Shown here in pieces: positions 43,757 through 52,986 of a stretch of 64,000 nucleotides of DNA (position 1 is the stretch's first letter; each line of letters starts with the position of its first letter). The notes beneath the pieces are model-generated. The model saw only the letters and a program-made list of their open reading frames with translations. It ran no database searches and had not been told where the DNA came from. The translations under genes were made by a program, and so were the position numbers. The DNA comes from an uncultured Phascolarctobacterium sp. (lineage in GTDB: Bacteria; Bacillota; Negativicutes; Acidaminococcales; Acidaminococcaceae), in assembly GCA_947630795.1 (NCBI GenBank), contig CANRJC010000008.1, forward strand, positions 1 through 64,000, written 5' to 3'.

Positions 43757-44265
43757 ACCTTTTTCACCTCATAGCCTACAGAGCTGATCATTGTGCCGGA
43801 GTCTATCAAGACTTGCATAGGGTCTATCGCTTCGACGTGCTTACCTTTTCTAGCCCTAGCTGCTTTGCGCATTATAGTCTTTTCACTATTCGGCCTCGGC
43901 TTGTCATGCGGCCATTTTTGTATAGTCCGCTTTACATCTCCAACGGCTACTAGCGCCGCTGCCTCGTAAGCCTTCATCATATTAGCTTGCGTTATATGCC
44001 CGCTTGCAATAAGATGTTGCCTTATCCCTTTCGCCCATTTTTTTACGTTTTTTCGTTCGGTTTCTTTCAAAAATGGACGCGGCGGATTGCCGTTAAATCC
44101 ATACTCGTTGCAATAGGCTACATAAGCAACGCTCATGTTGCTGTCGGGATAAGTCGCGCGGTCTAGGAATCCCACGCGGGCTATAACTTTCATGCTGGCA
44201 AGCCTGCGCAGTCGTTCTTCCAGCTTTTCTCCGCCTTTTGTGTGCTTAAATGTGACGGTAGGCAT
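43753..44265 (-). CDS. HK97 gp10-like/minor tail protein
   Basis: 170 aa: GEKLEERLRRLASMKVIARVGF, then NEYGFNGNPPRPFLKETERK and a basic end. The G-x-PPRPFL phrase is a hallmark of gp10-like head-tail joining or minor tail proteins. It overlaps the DUF4054 gene by 20 bp. Confidence 0.75.
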   Translation of the reverse strand: MPTVTFKHTKGGEKLEERLRRLASMKVIARVGFLDRATYPDSNMSVAYVAYCNEYGFNGNPPRPFLKETERKNVKKWAKGIRQHLIASGHITQANMMKAYEAAALVAVGDVKRTIQKWPHDKPRPNSEKTIMRKAARARKGKHVEAIDPMQVLIDSGTMISSVGYEVKKV

Positions 44266-44620
44266 TGTATCTTACCCCTATGCGATATTTTGCGGTAGCT
44301 TGCCAAAACATAGTCCCGCATTGCGTTGCTCCGTACCACTTTGCATTATTGGCAAAAGGCGTGACCGAAACGCTTACTTTGCCCTCGCTTGCGCTGGTGA
44401 TATTTCCTACGAGGGTATTGCCGTTCGCTTTTAATGTGGCGATGTGGCATATCAACATATAGAGCAGCAGTTTGCGCTCCTCTAAGTCTTTCACAAGAGA
44501 AGCGCAACTGTTGTCCAGTAAGAGGCAAGCGGCCTTGAAATACAATTCAAGCGTGCTATCTTCAAGCGTTTTAAATTCTGGATATAAGGTTTTAAATTCT
44601 TCCGAATTAAAAGTCACCAT
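44246..44620 (-). CDS. DUF4054 head-tail connector protein
   Basis: 124 aa: FKTLYPEFKTLEDSTLELYFKAACLLLDN, then LYMLICHIATLKANG and a beta-rich end. This matches DUF4054, an adaptor-like protein at the portal ring. Location between capsid and tail genes agrees. Confidence 0.8.
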   Translation of the reverse strand: MVTFNSEEFKTLYPEFKTLEDSTLELYFKAACLLLDNSCASLVKDLEERKLLLYMLICHIATLKANGNTLVGNITSASEGKVSVSVTPFANNAKWYGATQCGTMFWQATAKYRIGVRYNAYRHI

Positions 44621-44622
44621 TT

Positions 44623-45069
44623 TTAATTAAGCGGCTCGCTGTTCCTTGCCGCCTGAGGGTCTACAGGCTCTAAGCCGTGGCGCAAATCTTTTCTTTCCTT
44701 GGCCTCGGCTCTTGCGTTCGCCGAAGTGGAATCGAAAATGCGTTCTTCTTTAATATCGCTCATATAACCATAAACCGTTTTGATGTATTCCCAATCGCTT
44801 TTTAATACATTAGCGGTGATTCCATAAGCCCCAATGGGAATAACGCCTCTGTCTGCTCCGATGAGCGGGGTGTTGTTCCCATTGATGGTTACGGTGTGGA
44901 ATTTTCCGCTTTTATCAGGGACGTTAAACTTTCTAGCATGGGGAATGTTTGCGCAAATAACAACAGTATCGTTCTTCTCGGTCAAAATCTCATCGGTAAC
45001 TCCAACTACATCGCCGCTCTGAACGTCCTGTTTGATTTCTTCTGCTTTTGCGGTTTTTCTTCTTGCCAT
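44623..45069 (-). CDS. Phage structural-region protein of unknown function
   Basis: 148 aa, not recognised by name. Lys/Glu-rich N-terminus, beta-rich middle (TVVICANIPHARKFNVPDKS, then PIGAYGITANVLKSDWEYIK) and a charged C-terminal tail. It follows the major capsid gene after a hairpin, where small head-completion proteins are common. Confidence 0.6.
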   Translation of the reverse strand: MARRKTAKAEEIKQDVQSGDVVGVTDEILTEKNDTVVICANIPHARKFNVPDKSGKFHTVTINGNNTPLIGADRGVIPIGAYGITANVLKSDWEYIKTVYGYMSDIKEERIFDSTSANARAEAKERKDLRHGLEPVDPQAARNSEPLN

Positions 45070-45084
45070 TTCTTTAATTCCTCC

Positions 45085-45115
45085 TTAAAAGAGAAGGGCG
45101 AGTTTCCTCGCCCTT
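45085..45115 (-). terminator. Hairpin after the capsid gene, attenuator or terminator
   Basis: On the minus strand AAGGGCGAG-GAAA-CTCGCCCTT (45115-45094) and then TCTCTTTT. A 9-bp perfect stem directly after the capsid stop would raise capsid mRNA relative to the tail genes. Confidence 0.65.
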
Positions 45116-45121
45116 GATTAA

Positions 45122-46150
45122 TTAGCAAACGCCGTCCATTACGGCGATAGCGTAAGGATAGTAAACGATTGCGCCATAGGTGCCGGCTACAAACTTCTGG
45201 TCGTAGTAGCTGGTATGAGGCACAATACGCATTGCGCGCATCTTGTCGGAATATCCCAGCTGTGCGGTAGCACGGCCCTTTACATTCGTGGCTATAAGCA
45301 CAACGCTGTCGCTCAATTCCGGCAAAGTCACGAAACGAATGTTAGTGAAATATTTTTGCAACATATCTTTGACGGAAATGTTGTAGTCGGTGGCTTTACC
45401 CAGCAGCACATTCACTTCCGGGGGAACGCACAACACAAGGTCGCTTTTTTCGTCGATGTTGCCTTTGGAATTGGCGAACAATTCAGCGGCCAGCCGGAGA
45501 ATATCCTCGTAAATGTGGCGAGTGTTCTTGTCTTCCCATTTTACGATTTTGCCGTCTTCGGTCGCCTTGCCGCTCTCATTCAATGCGGTAGGGGTAATTG
45601 CGGCGGGAATATTGGGGTCATTCAACAAGCCGTAAATCTGCTTTCCGGCAACGCCCAGCAAGTAGAAGCGGTTTGCGTCGATATCCAACACGGTAGCGGC
45701 GCTCAGTTGTTTCTCGCTAGCAAGATTGATCAAAGCGCGGCCGGAAACAGCCACCTCTCTGTCGCCGTAGCGGATATGAGTCTGATAAACATAATTTTCC
45801 CTATAAGGGTAACTTACATTTACGTCAGAGGTTGCTCCGTTGCCAAAGTCGGTGTAAGGAGTGGTGCGGCCTGCCATCTCAATGGCTTTAAACAAAGCAC
45901 CGGTTTCGCTCCAATCGCCCTTCTTTACTTCGCCGAAAATCTCTCTTGCGTTGGTAGGTGCAGTCAAAACTTCAATCACACCGGGATCCACAAAAGTGGA
46001 AAGGATAGCAGGAACGCCTGCAGTCGGAGTAGTGACCAGAGCTGCATCCTGCGCTAATTTGTCTGCATTCTCAGAGGTGATAAAGCCTTTGGCCTCGTCA
46101 AAGACAATGCCTTTGGCCTTCATCATCATCATGGCCTGTCTTTCGTTCAT
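45122..46150 (-). CDS. Major capsid protein (DUF2184 family)
   Basis: 342 aa with the DUF2184/HK97-like pattern: FVDPGVIEVLTAPTNAREIFG, then GDREVAVSGRALINLASEKQ and MRAMRIVPHTSYYDQKFVAG. It builds the phage head shell. Followed by a strong hairpin and preceded by the decoration protein gene. Confidence 0.88.
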   Translation of the reverse strand: MNERQAMMMMKAKGIVFDEAKGFITSENADKLAQDAALVTTPTAGVPAILSTFVDPGVIEVLTAPTNAREIFGEVKKGDWSETGALFKAIEMAGRTTPYTDFGNGATSDVNVSYPYRENYVYQTHIRYGDREVAVSGRALINLASEKQLSAATVLDIDANRFYLLGVAGKQIYGLLNDPNIPAAITPTALNESGKATEDGKIVKWEDKNTRHIYEDILRLAAELFANSKGNIDEKSDLVLCVPPEVNVLLGKATDYNISVKDMLQKYFTNIRFVTLPELSDSVVLIATNVKGRATAQLGYSDKMRAMRIVPHTSYYDQKFVAGTYGAIVYYPYAIAVMDGVC

Positions 46151-46169
46151 CTTCTAAGCATCCCCTTTC

Positions 46170-46667
46170 TTAGTGTTTGGAAATAATGGCTATTTCGCCC
46201 TTTGCGGCGCTAGTTGCATATACCCAGCCGGTATCTACAATATTTTGGCCCTCTTTGCCGACTTCCTCAGTCTTTACGACCTCGCCGGAAACGGCATCGA
46301 CAAGCACCCGCGTGCCTTTGGTGACCTTCTCCACACTCTCGGGAACTTCAATGCAGAAGTCGCCGTTTACGTGAACGCTTACGTTGTAGCCTTTGGGAAC
46401 AACAAAAGCCTCTGCCTCATCAATAGCGCAAAACGGGGTATTTGCCTCACGTGCGACAAAGCCCAAAGGCTTGTCTGCGGGGGTTTTGCTTCCGCAAGAT
46501 TTTACGGCTCCCTCTACCTCGGGGTCATCCCAGCAGAAAGCACCGACTTTAACATCTTCGCTTGCGAATTTGCCGATTGCGGTAGTAACCACAGGGTTCA
46601 CGCTCGCAAAACCGCCAGGCACTCCAACTGCGGGTCTTTCTAATACTTTAATCTGAAAAGTTGCCAT
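46170..46667 (-). CDS. Capsid cement/decoration-like protein
   Basis: 165 aa, beta-rich: FQIKVLERPAVGVPGGFASV, KPLGFVAREANTPFCAIDE, and DTGWVYATSAAKGEIAIISK. The pattern and its position between the DUF2213 protein and the capsid gene match structural cement (DUF2190-like) proteins. Confidence 0.72.
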   Translation of the reverse strand: MATFQIKVLERPAVGVPGGFASVNPVVTTAIGKFASEDVKVGAFCWDDPEVEGAVKSCGSKTPADKPLGFVAREANTPFCAIDEAEAFVVPKGYNVSVHVNGDFCIEVPESVEKVTKGTRVLVDAVSGEVVKTEEVGKEGQNIVDTGWVYATSAAKGEIAIISKH

Positions 46668-46678
46668 TTTATCACTCC

Positions 46679-48664
46679 TTACTGAATTTTAGCAAGACGG
46701 TCAAATGCCGCTTTAGTCTTTTCGTCAAAGCCTTTCATGGCGGTATCGCCCACAACATATTTTTGCTTGGTTCCCAACAACACGTCAATCATGCCCTTAT
46801 AAGCGGCTTTCGGGTAAGCCGTCGGGTCTTGACCTGCTACCCTCAAAGCGAAGGCGTAAATGTCCTCTGCGCTATCGAAGGCCATAACATCATTGATATC
46901 GCCGACAATGCCGCGGACTTTGCGGGCGGCTTGATTGAGGGCACGGAAATTAGTTTTTACCTGCTCCCGCACCTTAGCGGCAGTATCTGCAGCCAGCGCT
47001 TCAATGTCGGGTTTTTGCTCGCCCTGTTTCAGGCCAGCTTCGTAGCCCGCTTTAAACTTGGGATCTTTCAAAAGCTCATCCAGATCTTCGTCATCGCTCG
47101 CAGGCTCCTCGGGTTGCTCCGGCTCAGCAACAGGCTCATCATCGGCAGCGGGTTCTGTTCCGACTTCAATTTCTGCCTCGGGTTCAGCCTCGCTGTCATC
47201 AACCTCTGCGCCTTTCAGTTTAGTCAATACTCCGATATAGAGGTTTTTGGTTTCCTCATCAAGCCCGGGCATAAACTTCTCAACGATAGCTGCAACATCC
47301 GCATCGTCGTCAATATCAAGCCCGACTTCTTTGGGGTCATAGCCCTCCACCTGCGCTTCGATGACGTTCAAGGCTTTCTGGAATCCGGCAGCCAAAATCT
47401 CTGCTGCTTCGATACCCAGATTAGCGTCTTGTGCCATTCCGTAACGGCGGCGCTTAAATGCCATTACTTTCTTTCTGTTCATTGATCCTTCACTCCTTTT
47501 AATTATTTTCTGCGGCATGGAATCGACAACGGCAACATCATGCCCCGCCCTGCCCTCTGCCACTAATGCAACATGGTTCCCGGCGATATTGCGCATTATA
47601 AAATCATAATGCACTTTTTCGCCGCTTTCGTCCTCAAATTCCCCGCTCTTAAATTCCGGGATAAAGCGATAAGCGCAACTTATCTCTCTTGCGCTCCCGT
47701 CTTGTATTGCCTTTATCGCTTCTGCGTCCGTAATGCTCAGGCTGTTTTTCAAATATGGGCTTTCAAAAACAGCGTCCGTCCCTGTGCTTCCTACGGTGTA
47801 CTCTTTTGCCGGGGATTCTGCGTTGATTTCGTGATGGTCAAGCAATACCGGCAGGCCGTTAAAGGTTGCCGCACTCTTTTTTAATTCTTCCGGGTCACGC
47901 AGGCCGTAATAAATCGCGTTCCCGTCAAGGCCCGCTTCCTGCCAACCCGGTATTTCGTTTCCCAGATACGGATTGACGCATGCTTTTGAAATGGGGGTCA
48001 TTGAAACATGCAAATAACCGTTGCTGTCTATCGTTCGGCAGCTCTCTTTACTGTCTAATGCCAAAAGATTATTCATTATGTTTTCCTCTTTCATTTTCAA
48101 AATCTCTTTGCTATCCTCGCCCGGAAGTGCGGCAAAGGGTATTCCTTTTTGCGGCTTGTGATATTCCCCCGTCCAGTTGTCTATATAGCCGCCGTCTATT
48201 TGTCTATAGCCTCGGCCTTCTTTCTGGCGGTATGATAAATAGGTGCGGCTCGTGCTTCCGTCTGGTGATTGCCATTGTTTAACGCTTAATTTCCCGCCCC
48301 TCGGTTCCCCCGTTATCGGGTTAGGGCGGTCTGCCCATGCTTGCGCCGCCGCTATCCGCTCATTCGTCTTGCTTACGGCTGCCGCCGAAGGCCCGCCCCC
48401 GCTTGCCGCTTGTTTTGCTCTTGCGCTTTTCGTCTTTTCTCGTTCCTGCCGTGCTTGCTCCATTTTCTCAATGGCACTTTTCGGCACCCATGTCGTCACG
48501 GTCACATCGTGTTCACCATCGGGTGTTTCTCCATGAACGGCAACGCGCACGGCCTTTTCGGTCTGGGTCAGCACTTCTATTTCTTGCGGTTTTTGCAAAA
48601 CCGCTCTTTGAACGCCGCTGTATTTTTCGGTAACGAAACTAGGTAAGCCGTTCCTTTTTATCAT
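46679..48664 (-). CDS. DUF2213 head-maturation protein, main part
   Basis: 661 aa in this frame. An N-terminal charged domain (MIKRNGLPSFVTEKYSG onward) is followed by the DUF2213 domain (about 205-350: NGYLHVSMTPISKACVNPYL, NGLPVLLDHHEIN, SAREISCAYRFIPE), a likely prohead protease domain, then a scaffold-like acidic coiled region (about 440-560). The true N-terminus lies in another frame upstream (48,639-48,815). Translation would need a restart or frame repair. Protease and scaffold in one chain is common in this phage type. Confidence 0.82.
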   Translation of the reverse strand: MIKRNGLPSFVTEKYSGVQRAVLQKPQEIEVLTQTEKAVRVAVHGETPDGEHDVTVTTWVPKSAIEKMEQARQEREKTKSARAKQAASGGGPSAAAVSKTNERIAAAQAWADRPNPITGEPRGGKLSVKQWQSPDGSTSRTYLSYRQKEGRGYRQIDGGYIDNWTGEYHKPQKGIPFAALPGEDSKEILKMKEENIMNNLLALDSKESCRTIDSNGYLHVSMTPISKACVNPYLGNEIPGWQEAGLDGNAIYYGLRDPEELKKSAATFNGLPVLLDHHEINAESPAKEYTVGSTGTDAVFESPYLKNSLSITDAEAIKAIQDGSAREISCAYRFIPEFKSGEFEDESGEKVHYDFIMRNIAGNHVALVAEGRAGHDVAVVDSMPQKIIKRSEGSMNRKKVMAFKRRRYGMAQDANLGIEAAEILAAGFQKALNVIEAQVEGYDPKEVGLDIDDDADVAAIVEKFMPGLDEETKNLYIGVLTKLKGAEVDDSEAEPEAEIEVGTEPAADDEPVAEPEQPEEPASDDEDLDELLKDPKFKAGYEAGLKQGEQKPDIEALAADTAAKVREQVKTNFRALNQAARKVRGIVGDINDVMAFDSAEDIYAFALRVAGQDPTAYPKAAYKGMIDVLLGTKQKYVVGDTAMKGFDEKTKAAFDRLAKIQ

Positions 48665-48815
48665 GTCGGCATGGGTCTTGGGTTTGGAAAGTTGATTGAC
48701 TTTTTGCCCTGTAAACTTCCCCCCCCATCCCGGCTTTTATTTCTCCGGTGCTTGTATCTAATTTGACTTTGGCGCCATTTATCGTGCGCCAATCATCCTC
48801 ATCGTAAACTTTCAT
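48639..48815 (-). CDS. Out-of-frame N-terminal piece of the DUF2213 protein
   Basis: 58 aa starting MKVYDEDDWRTINGAKVKLD, overlapping the head-morphogenesis stop by 4 bp (ATGA), which is clearly the natural start. At a run of eight G (48,719-48,726) the frame ends up wrong. With seven G it would read GMGGKFTGQKVNQLSKPKTH and continue straight into MIKRNGLPSF. Mutation, slippage or a sequencing error are all possible. Confidence 0.75.
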   Translation of the reverse strand: MKVYDEDDWRTINGAKVKLDTSTGEIKAGMGGEVYRAKSQSTFQTQDPCRHDKKERLT

Positions 48816-49609
48816 GGCTCCTCGCTTTCTTCAAATCCTGGCATTATCACTTCAAATTGACAGTTGCAATATATCAGCTCCCCGGGCTTTACCCACTTGC
48901 CTTCAGCTTCATCATATAAGCCTTTGTCAAGGTCAAAAACTTTGCCGTCCATGTGCTTATGAGTTATGCGGGCACTGAATTTGCCCGGAACATGAAGCCA
49001 CCGCCCCCGCCTTGCTCCGCAAGCCGTTGCGTTAGCGATCGCAAGCGCCTGAGTCGCCTTTTGCGTCTGATCTCTTGATAATAGAGCCGCATGGTTTGCG
49101 GTCGTATCCCCTATCTGCCGCAATGTTTTTTTGAAAAACTGCGCCAGCGAATAACGGTCTTGGCCTTTTTTGAAGGCTACCGTCACCGCCGTTTGCACTC
49201 TTTTCAAATACTGTTGAGGAATCGCCCTGATTAAATTAACATTCGCCTCAACTATTGCATCAATGGCCGCTTGCTTTTCATCGCTAAATGTCGGAGTTAT
49301 GGAAAAGCCTATTGCTTTTAACTTATTCATTATTTGGGCTTGCGTTCGCTTGTCGGTCTTGCTGGCCAGCCATTTTGCCAATTGCCGCCCTCGGGAAAGA
49401 TAACGTCTGTACCATTTTTCGCGCATCGCCTTCATGATCTGCGCCACGCTTATAGGCAGAGCGTCTTGCGCCATTTCTTTTTCGGCAAAAGTCATGATCT
49501 CTCTTTCGACTTCCTCTTGCATCTCTTTGCCTAATTTCAAAAGCTCTTTCCTGAATGCAAGCTCGTAAGCGATGCTGGGCCTTGACCTGCCGAAAGTGCG
49601 CTTTTTCAT
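48812..49609 (-). CDS. Phage head morphogenesis protein (SPP1 gp7/Mu F-like)
   Basis: 265 aa. The C-terminal domain (SRDQTQKATQALAIANATAC, then RITHKHMDGKVFDLDKGLYD and PGELIYCNCQFEV) is the minor head protein pattern with its conserved Cys. It binds the portal and helps start head assembly. It lies 3 bp after the portal gene. Confidence 0.85.
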   Translation of the reverse strand: MKKRTFGRSRPSIAYELAFRKELLKLGKEMQEEVEREIMTFAEKEMAQDALPISVAQIMKAMREKWYRRYLSRGRQLAKWLASKTDKRTQAQIMNKLKAIGFSITPTFSDEKQAAIDAIVEANVNLIRAIPQQYLKRVQTAVTVAFKKGQDRYSLAQFFKKTLRQIGDTTANHAALLSRDQTQKATQALAIANATACGARRGRWLHVPGKFSARITHKHMDGKVFDLDKGLYDEAEGKWVKPGELIYCNCQFEVIMPGFEESEEP

Positions 49610-49612
49610 TTG

Positions 49613-51001
49613 CTATTCCTCGCTCGGGTCGAACTCCGGCAACGGCGCTTGTTCTTCCGGCGGCGCATATGGGTCTAAGCCGTCAAGCCCGCTCTCAGGG
49701 TCTTCAATCAATTTTTGCCGTGCTTCTTCCGGCGCTATGATGTCGGCATTTACCAGTCCTAATAGGGTATTAGCCTTTGCCGCATTATTGTTAATTTTTG
49801 CGGTCTTGTCTTCCTCGGAGAGCGGCGCAAATTTAAATTCAATGGTCTTGTCAATATCGCCGAAGGCATTTACTTGCAAGACTTTCAATAAGCGCTCCAT
49901 CGGCTCATTGAACATCTTGCGCTGCAAGCCCTCGATGTTGTCGTAATGGTTCCGAAGGTCACTGTCGCCTGTGTTGAATCCCGCCGGGGATATTCCCCAC
50001 ATTTTTGTCACAGGCTCATTAAACATCGCCGCCACATATTCTTGCGCTTGTCTTACTAAATCAGTCACGCCCGCCAGCGAAGTTGTCATTACTACTAAAT
50101 CTTCACTCTCTCGGTCTATTGTGGCACAGCCGTCATTGTCGCGGTTTTGGATGAAATATTGTATGCGGCGGTTCAATGCGTCGTCCATGCCGCCCGATAA
50201 TATCTGGCTCATGTCTGTTTTGAATACCGTTAAAGCGTATTTTTTCAATAACCGCCCTGCCGCTTCTCTGCAGCCTGTATAATGCGCTACTGCATCAAGC
50301 ACTTTTTGCGCCAAAGGAAGCCCGAAGAAATTATAGGCAGGCTTCAACAAGGACGGCAGATTGTTCTCGCTGAAATATAAGAATCTGCTTTCATGTACTG
50401 GGATGCCCTGCACATACCACATCATCGGCTTGAAATAATCGCTCTCCATGGGGTTTGTCGAATTATACCGCCCCGGCGATACCATGAACGGCTCAATGAT
50501 TTTCAAGCCTCGCAAACTACCCGCCGCAAAAGTCTGCGCCGTTAAAGTCAGAGGATTTGCAAGCTCGCTAACGTCCGCTCCGGTGTCTATAAATATGAGG
50601 CACCCGCCATAATACCCAGTTAAGGCCGCCGCTTGATTGAATAGATCCCGCACTTTAACTCTTGTTAATTCCTTCTCCAGCCTGTCTACTCGCTCTTGCG
50701 CATCTTCGCCGATCACTTCGCCCCATTTGCGGGTCATTTCATCTGCTCTTGTTTCTACCCCTGCCCTTATCAGCCCATTTTGCGCCAGCCCCGTCAATAT
50801 ATCATAGCCAGGGAATAGCGGTATGCCCTCTGCGCTCAATTCCCGCAAAGAGTGTGTCAACATATCCGAAACAGGAGCAAAGCACGAATCAAGCGCAAGT
50901 CTTTCTTCTTGTGATAGTCCGCCGAGGGAATGCGGTATATTGTAATCATCTGCCGTTAAGAAACGACGCTTGTTGGTGGTAATTTCAGGGTTTATCTTCA
51001 T
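49613..51001 (-). CDS. Phage portal protein (DUF1073 type)
   Basis: About 462 aa from ATG 51001 (GGAGAAG 8 nt upstream); an N-terminal extension to 51133 is not supported. The DUF1073 pattern: SELSAEGIPLF-like start, MTRKWGEVIGEDAQERVDRL, ALTGYYGGCLIFIDTG and FNTGDSDLRNHYDNIEGLQR. It forms the packaging channel at one head vertex. Confidence 0.87.
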   Translation of the reverse strand: MKINPEITTNKRRFLTADDYNIPHSLGGLSQEERLALDSCFAPVSDMLTHSLRELSAEGIPLFPGYDILTGLAQNGLIRAGVETRADEMTRKWGEVIGEDAQERVDRLEKELTRVKVRDLFNQAAALTGYYGGCLIFIDTGADVSELANPLTLTAQTFAAGSLRGLKIIEPFMVSPGRYNSTNPMESDYFKPMMWYVQGIPVHESRFLYFSENNLPSLLKPAYNFFGLPLAQKVLDAVAHYTGCREAAGRLLKKYALTVFKTDMSQILSGGMDDALNRRIQYFIQNRDNDGCATIDRESEDLVVMTTSLAGVTDLVRQAQEYVAAMFNEPVTKMWGISPAGFNTGDSDLRNHYDNIEGLQRKMFNEPMERLLKVLQVNAFGDIDKTIEFKFAPLSEEDKTAKINNNAAKANTLLGLVNADIIAPEEARQKLIEDPESGLDGLDPYAPPEEQAPLPEFDPSEE

Positions 51002-51141
51002 TTTTATCTTCTCCGTGTTTTTCCTATGGGCTATGTTAAAATTCACAAATGCCGATTTTTGTGGGGTTTTGTATTCGCTCAGGCTAATTATTGTGGTATT
51101 CGTCCTTTTTATATGGAACCTGTAAAAATTCATATTCTGAT

Positions 51142-52566
51142 CTACGCCATTCTGCGTAAAATCAACGGGTTTATTCTCATTTTTGCCCGCTCCGTTACCT
51201 TTTCCGCAATTCCCGTCAAGGTGTCTTCAGCATCATCGTGAGCGTTCTTGCCTTCTCGCTGATACTTCATTAAATCCTCGTAAAAATCGGGCCATTTCTC
51301 TTTCCAATTAGCGGGAAAGTAAATATGCTCCATTATCCACGTGGCGTTTGATAGAATCCTTGCTCTCTTGTTTGCGCCTTGATGAAACCATTGCACCCGT
51401 GTCTTGTTCCATCCCGCTCTGTCTAATAGTGTTTTCACATTTCGCGCAAAACCTCTGCCGCCATTGTTGCTTTCGATGTCCGCTATATTCACTTCATTCT
51501 CAATCAGCATTTGTGCCAATTTCGGTTCCGTTTCTTCCATAGGCGCTTTGGTGAAAAGCACATTAAGCAAATAGGCTTCTTTGTTGTATATTCCGTAATT
51601 TATCGAACAAAGATAATCCGCCCCGGTATCGGCAGTATCTGTGTAATTTTTCACAGCTTCGAAAAGCGGCTTGCCGGTGTGGTCTGTAGGTATAGCTTCA
51701 TAAGTTTTGAATGTGCTGTAAAGGCGGCCCTGAATATCTATCGGCTCTTGTTGATAGTTTGCGTTGAAAATATCCGCTCCCATCGTCAGCCGCTTGAATT
51801 CGTATTCTTCGGCGTTCATGATCTCATCGCAAAGCATATGGCCGTCATCTGCTTTTGCCTTATATTTTATAACGACAACTTTTTTCCCGATCTGCGTAAA
51901 ATGCTCGATAGCTCGGCCCGCTAAATCATTTGTCGCCCAGCGCGTCATTATGATCAGGATCTTTCCGCCTTGCTCTAGCCTAGAAAGCATTGTATCGGTA
52001 AACCAACGCCATTGCTCGGCCTTCACTATGTCATTGTATGCTTCTTTTGCGTTCTTCAGAAGGTCATCAATCAAAAGTAGATTGCAGCCGAAGCCCGTCG
52101 CCGTTCCGCTCGGAGAAGTCGCAAGATAATTGTTGTATCCGCCTTCTAAACTCCAAAGGTTCATTGCTCCGTCCCCTTGCCTTATCGCTACGCCCGGGAA
52201 AATGTCGCTATAAACGGCTTTCAGCGCATCTGCTTTTGCCTCGCTTATCGAATTTCGCACGCTTTTTGAGAATGTCATTGAAAGCGTTTCATTGTAACTT
52301 CCTGTTATGATCTTTTTTGTTCGGTCTTTCCCCAAAGCCCACTCCACGAGCAGCTGCGCTGTCCGACTCTTTCCTGTGCGCGGCGGCATATTGCAGATTA
52401 AGACATCTCCCTCACTTTCCAGAAAGGCTTGCATTTGGGCGCATAAATCGACAATGTAAGTCCTTTCCGCTTTGTAAAAGTCGGGGGCTTTTAATTCGCA
52501 ATATTTGAAAAAGCGTCGCCTCGCCATTTCGCATTTTGCGCCGAATTTCAAAAAATCACGGCTCAT
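51142..52566 (-). CDS. Terminase large subunit
   Basis: About 474 aa. The Walker A is NMPPRTGKSRTAQ; NLLLIDDLLKNAKEA is the Walker B area; ILIIMTRWATNDLAG is the coupling motif; and the nuclease-domain acidic residues lie in TDTADTGADY and DIESNNGGRG. It cuts and packages phage DNA. It overlaps the small subunit by 11 bp. Confidence 0.95.
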   Translation of the reverse strand: MSRDFLKFGAKCEMARRRFFKYCELKAPDFYKAERTYIVDLCAQMQAFLESEGDVLICNMPPRTGKSRTAQLLVEWALGKDRTKKIITGSYNETLSMTFSKSVRNSISEAKADALKAVYSDIFPGVAIRQGDGAMNLWSLEGGYNNYLATSPSGTATGFGCNLLLIDDLLKNAKEAYNDIVKAEQWRWFTDTMLSRLEQGGKILIIMTRWATNDLAGRAIEHFTQIGKKVVVIKYKAKADDGHMLCDEIMNAEEYEFKRLTMGADIFNANYQQEPIDIQGRLYSTFKTYEAIPTDHTGKPLFEAVKNYTDTADTGADYLCSINYGIYNKEAYLLNVLFTKAPMEETEPKLAQMLIENEVNIADIESNNGGRGFARNVKTLLDRAGWNKTRVQWFHQGANKRARILSNATWIMEHIYFPANWKEKWPDFYEDLMKYQREGKNAHDDAEDTLTGIAEKVTERAKMRINPLILRRMA

Positions 52567-52933
52567 TCGCAATTTTCTTCAACTCTTCCTCTGTTAGATT
52601 CGCAAATGGATTGCGGAAATTTACGGTCTGGTCTACAACTTGCAAGTCTTTTTGCCCGAGCCATTGTTTACCCAGCCAAATAGCCATTGTTGCGTTGCTT
52701 CTGGCAAGCTCATATTGAAAACGGCGTAAAGATACTTTGCCCGGCGCGGAATACATTGCAAACGCTTCGTTGAATTTCATGCCTAGCTCTCGTATGCACC
52801 AATGTTCTATTGTCCTTTGGTCGCATTCATAAAAATAAGCGATTTCTTGCAGTGTGCATTGTAATCCGCATAAGCTCTTAAATTCTCTTTCGTTTATTTC
52901 TTTTCTCGGTCGACCTACTGATCTTCTTGTCAT
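52556..52933 (-). CDS. Terminase small subunit
   Basis: 125 aa: an N-terminal RRSVGRPRKEI basic stretch, a helix-turn-helix (CTLQEIAYFYECDQRTIEHW) and a C-terminal helix that ends NLTEEELKKIANEP, close to the part that contacts the large subunit. It recognises the packaging start. Confidence 0.87.
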   Translation of the reverse strand: MTRRSVGRPRKEINEREFKSLCGLQCTLQEIAYFYECDQRTIEHWCIRELGMKFNEAFAMYSAPGKVSLRRFQYELARSNATMAIWLGKQWLGQKDLQVVDQTVNFRNPFANLTEEELKKIANEP

Positions 52934-52986
52934 TTTCCCTGCTTCTTGTCTAGTATTTGTCGTCTGATAAAGCCCTAAGTTAACTA

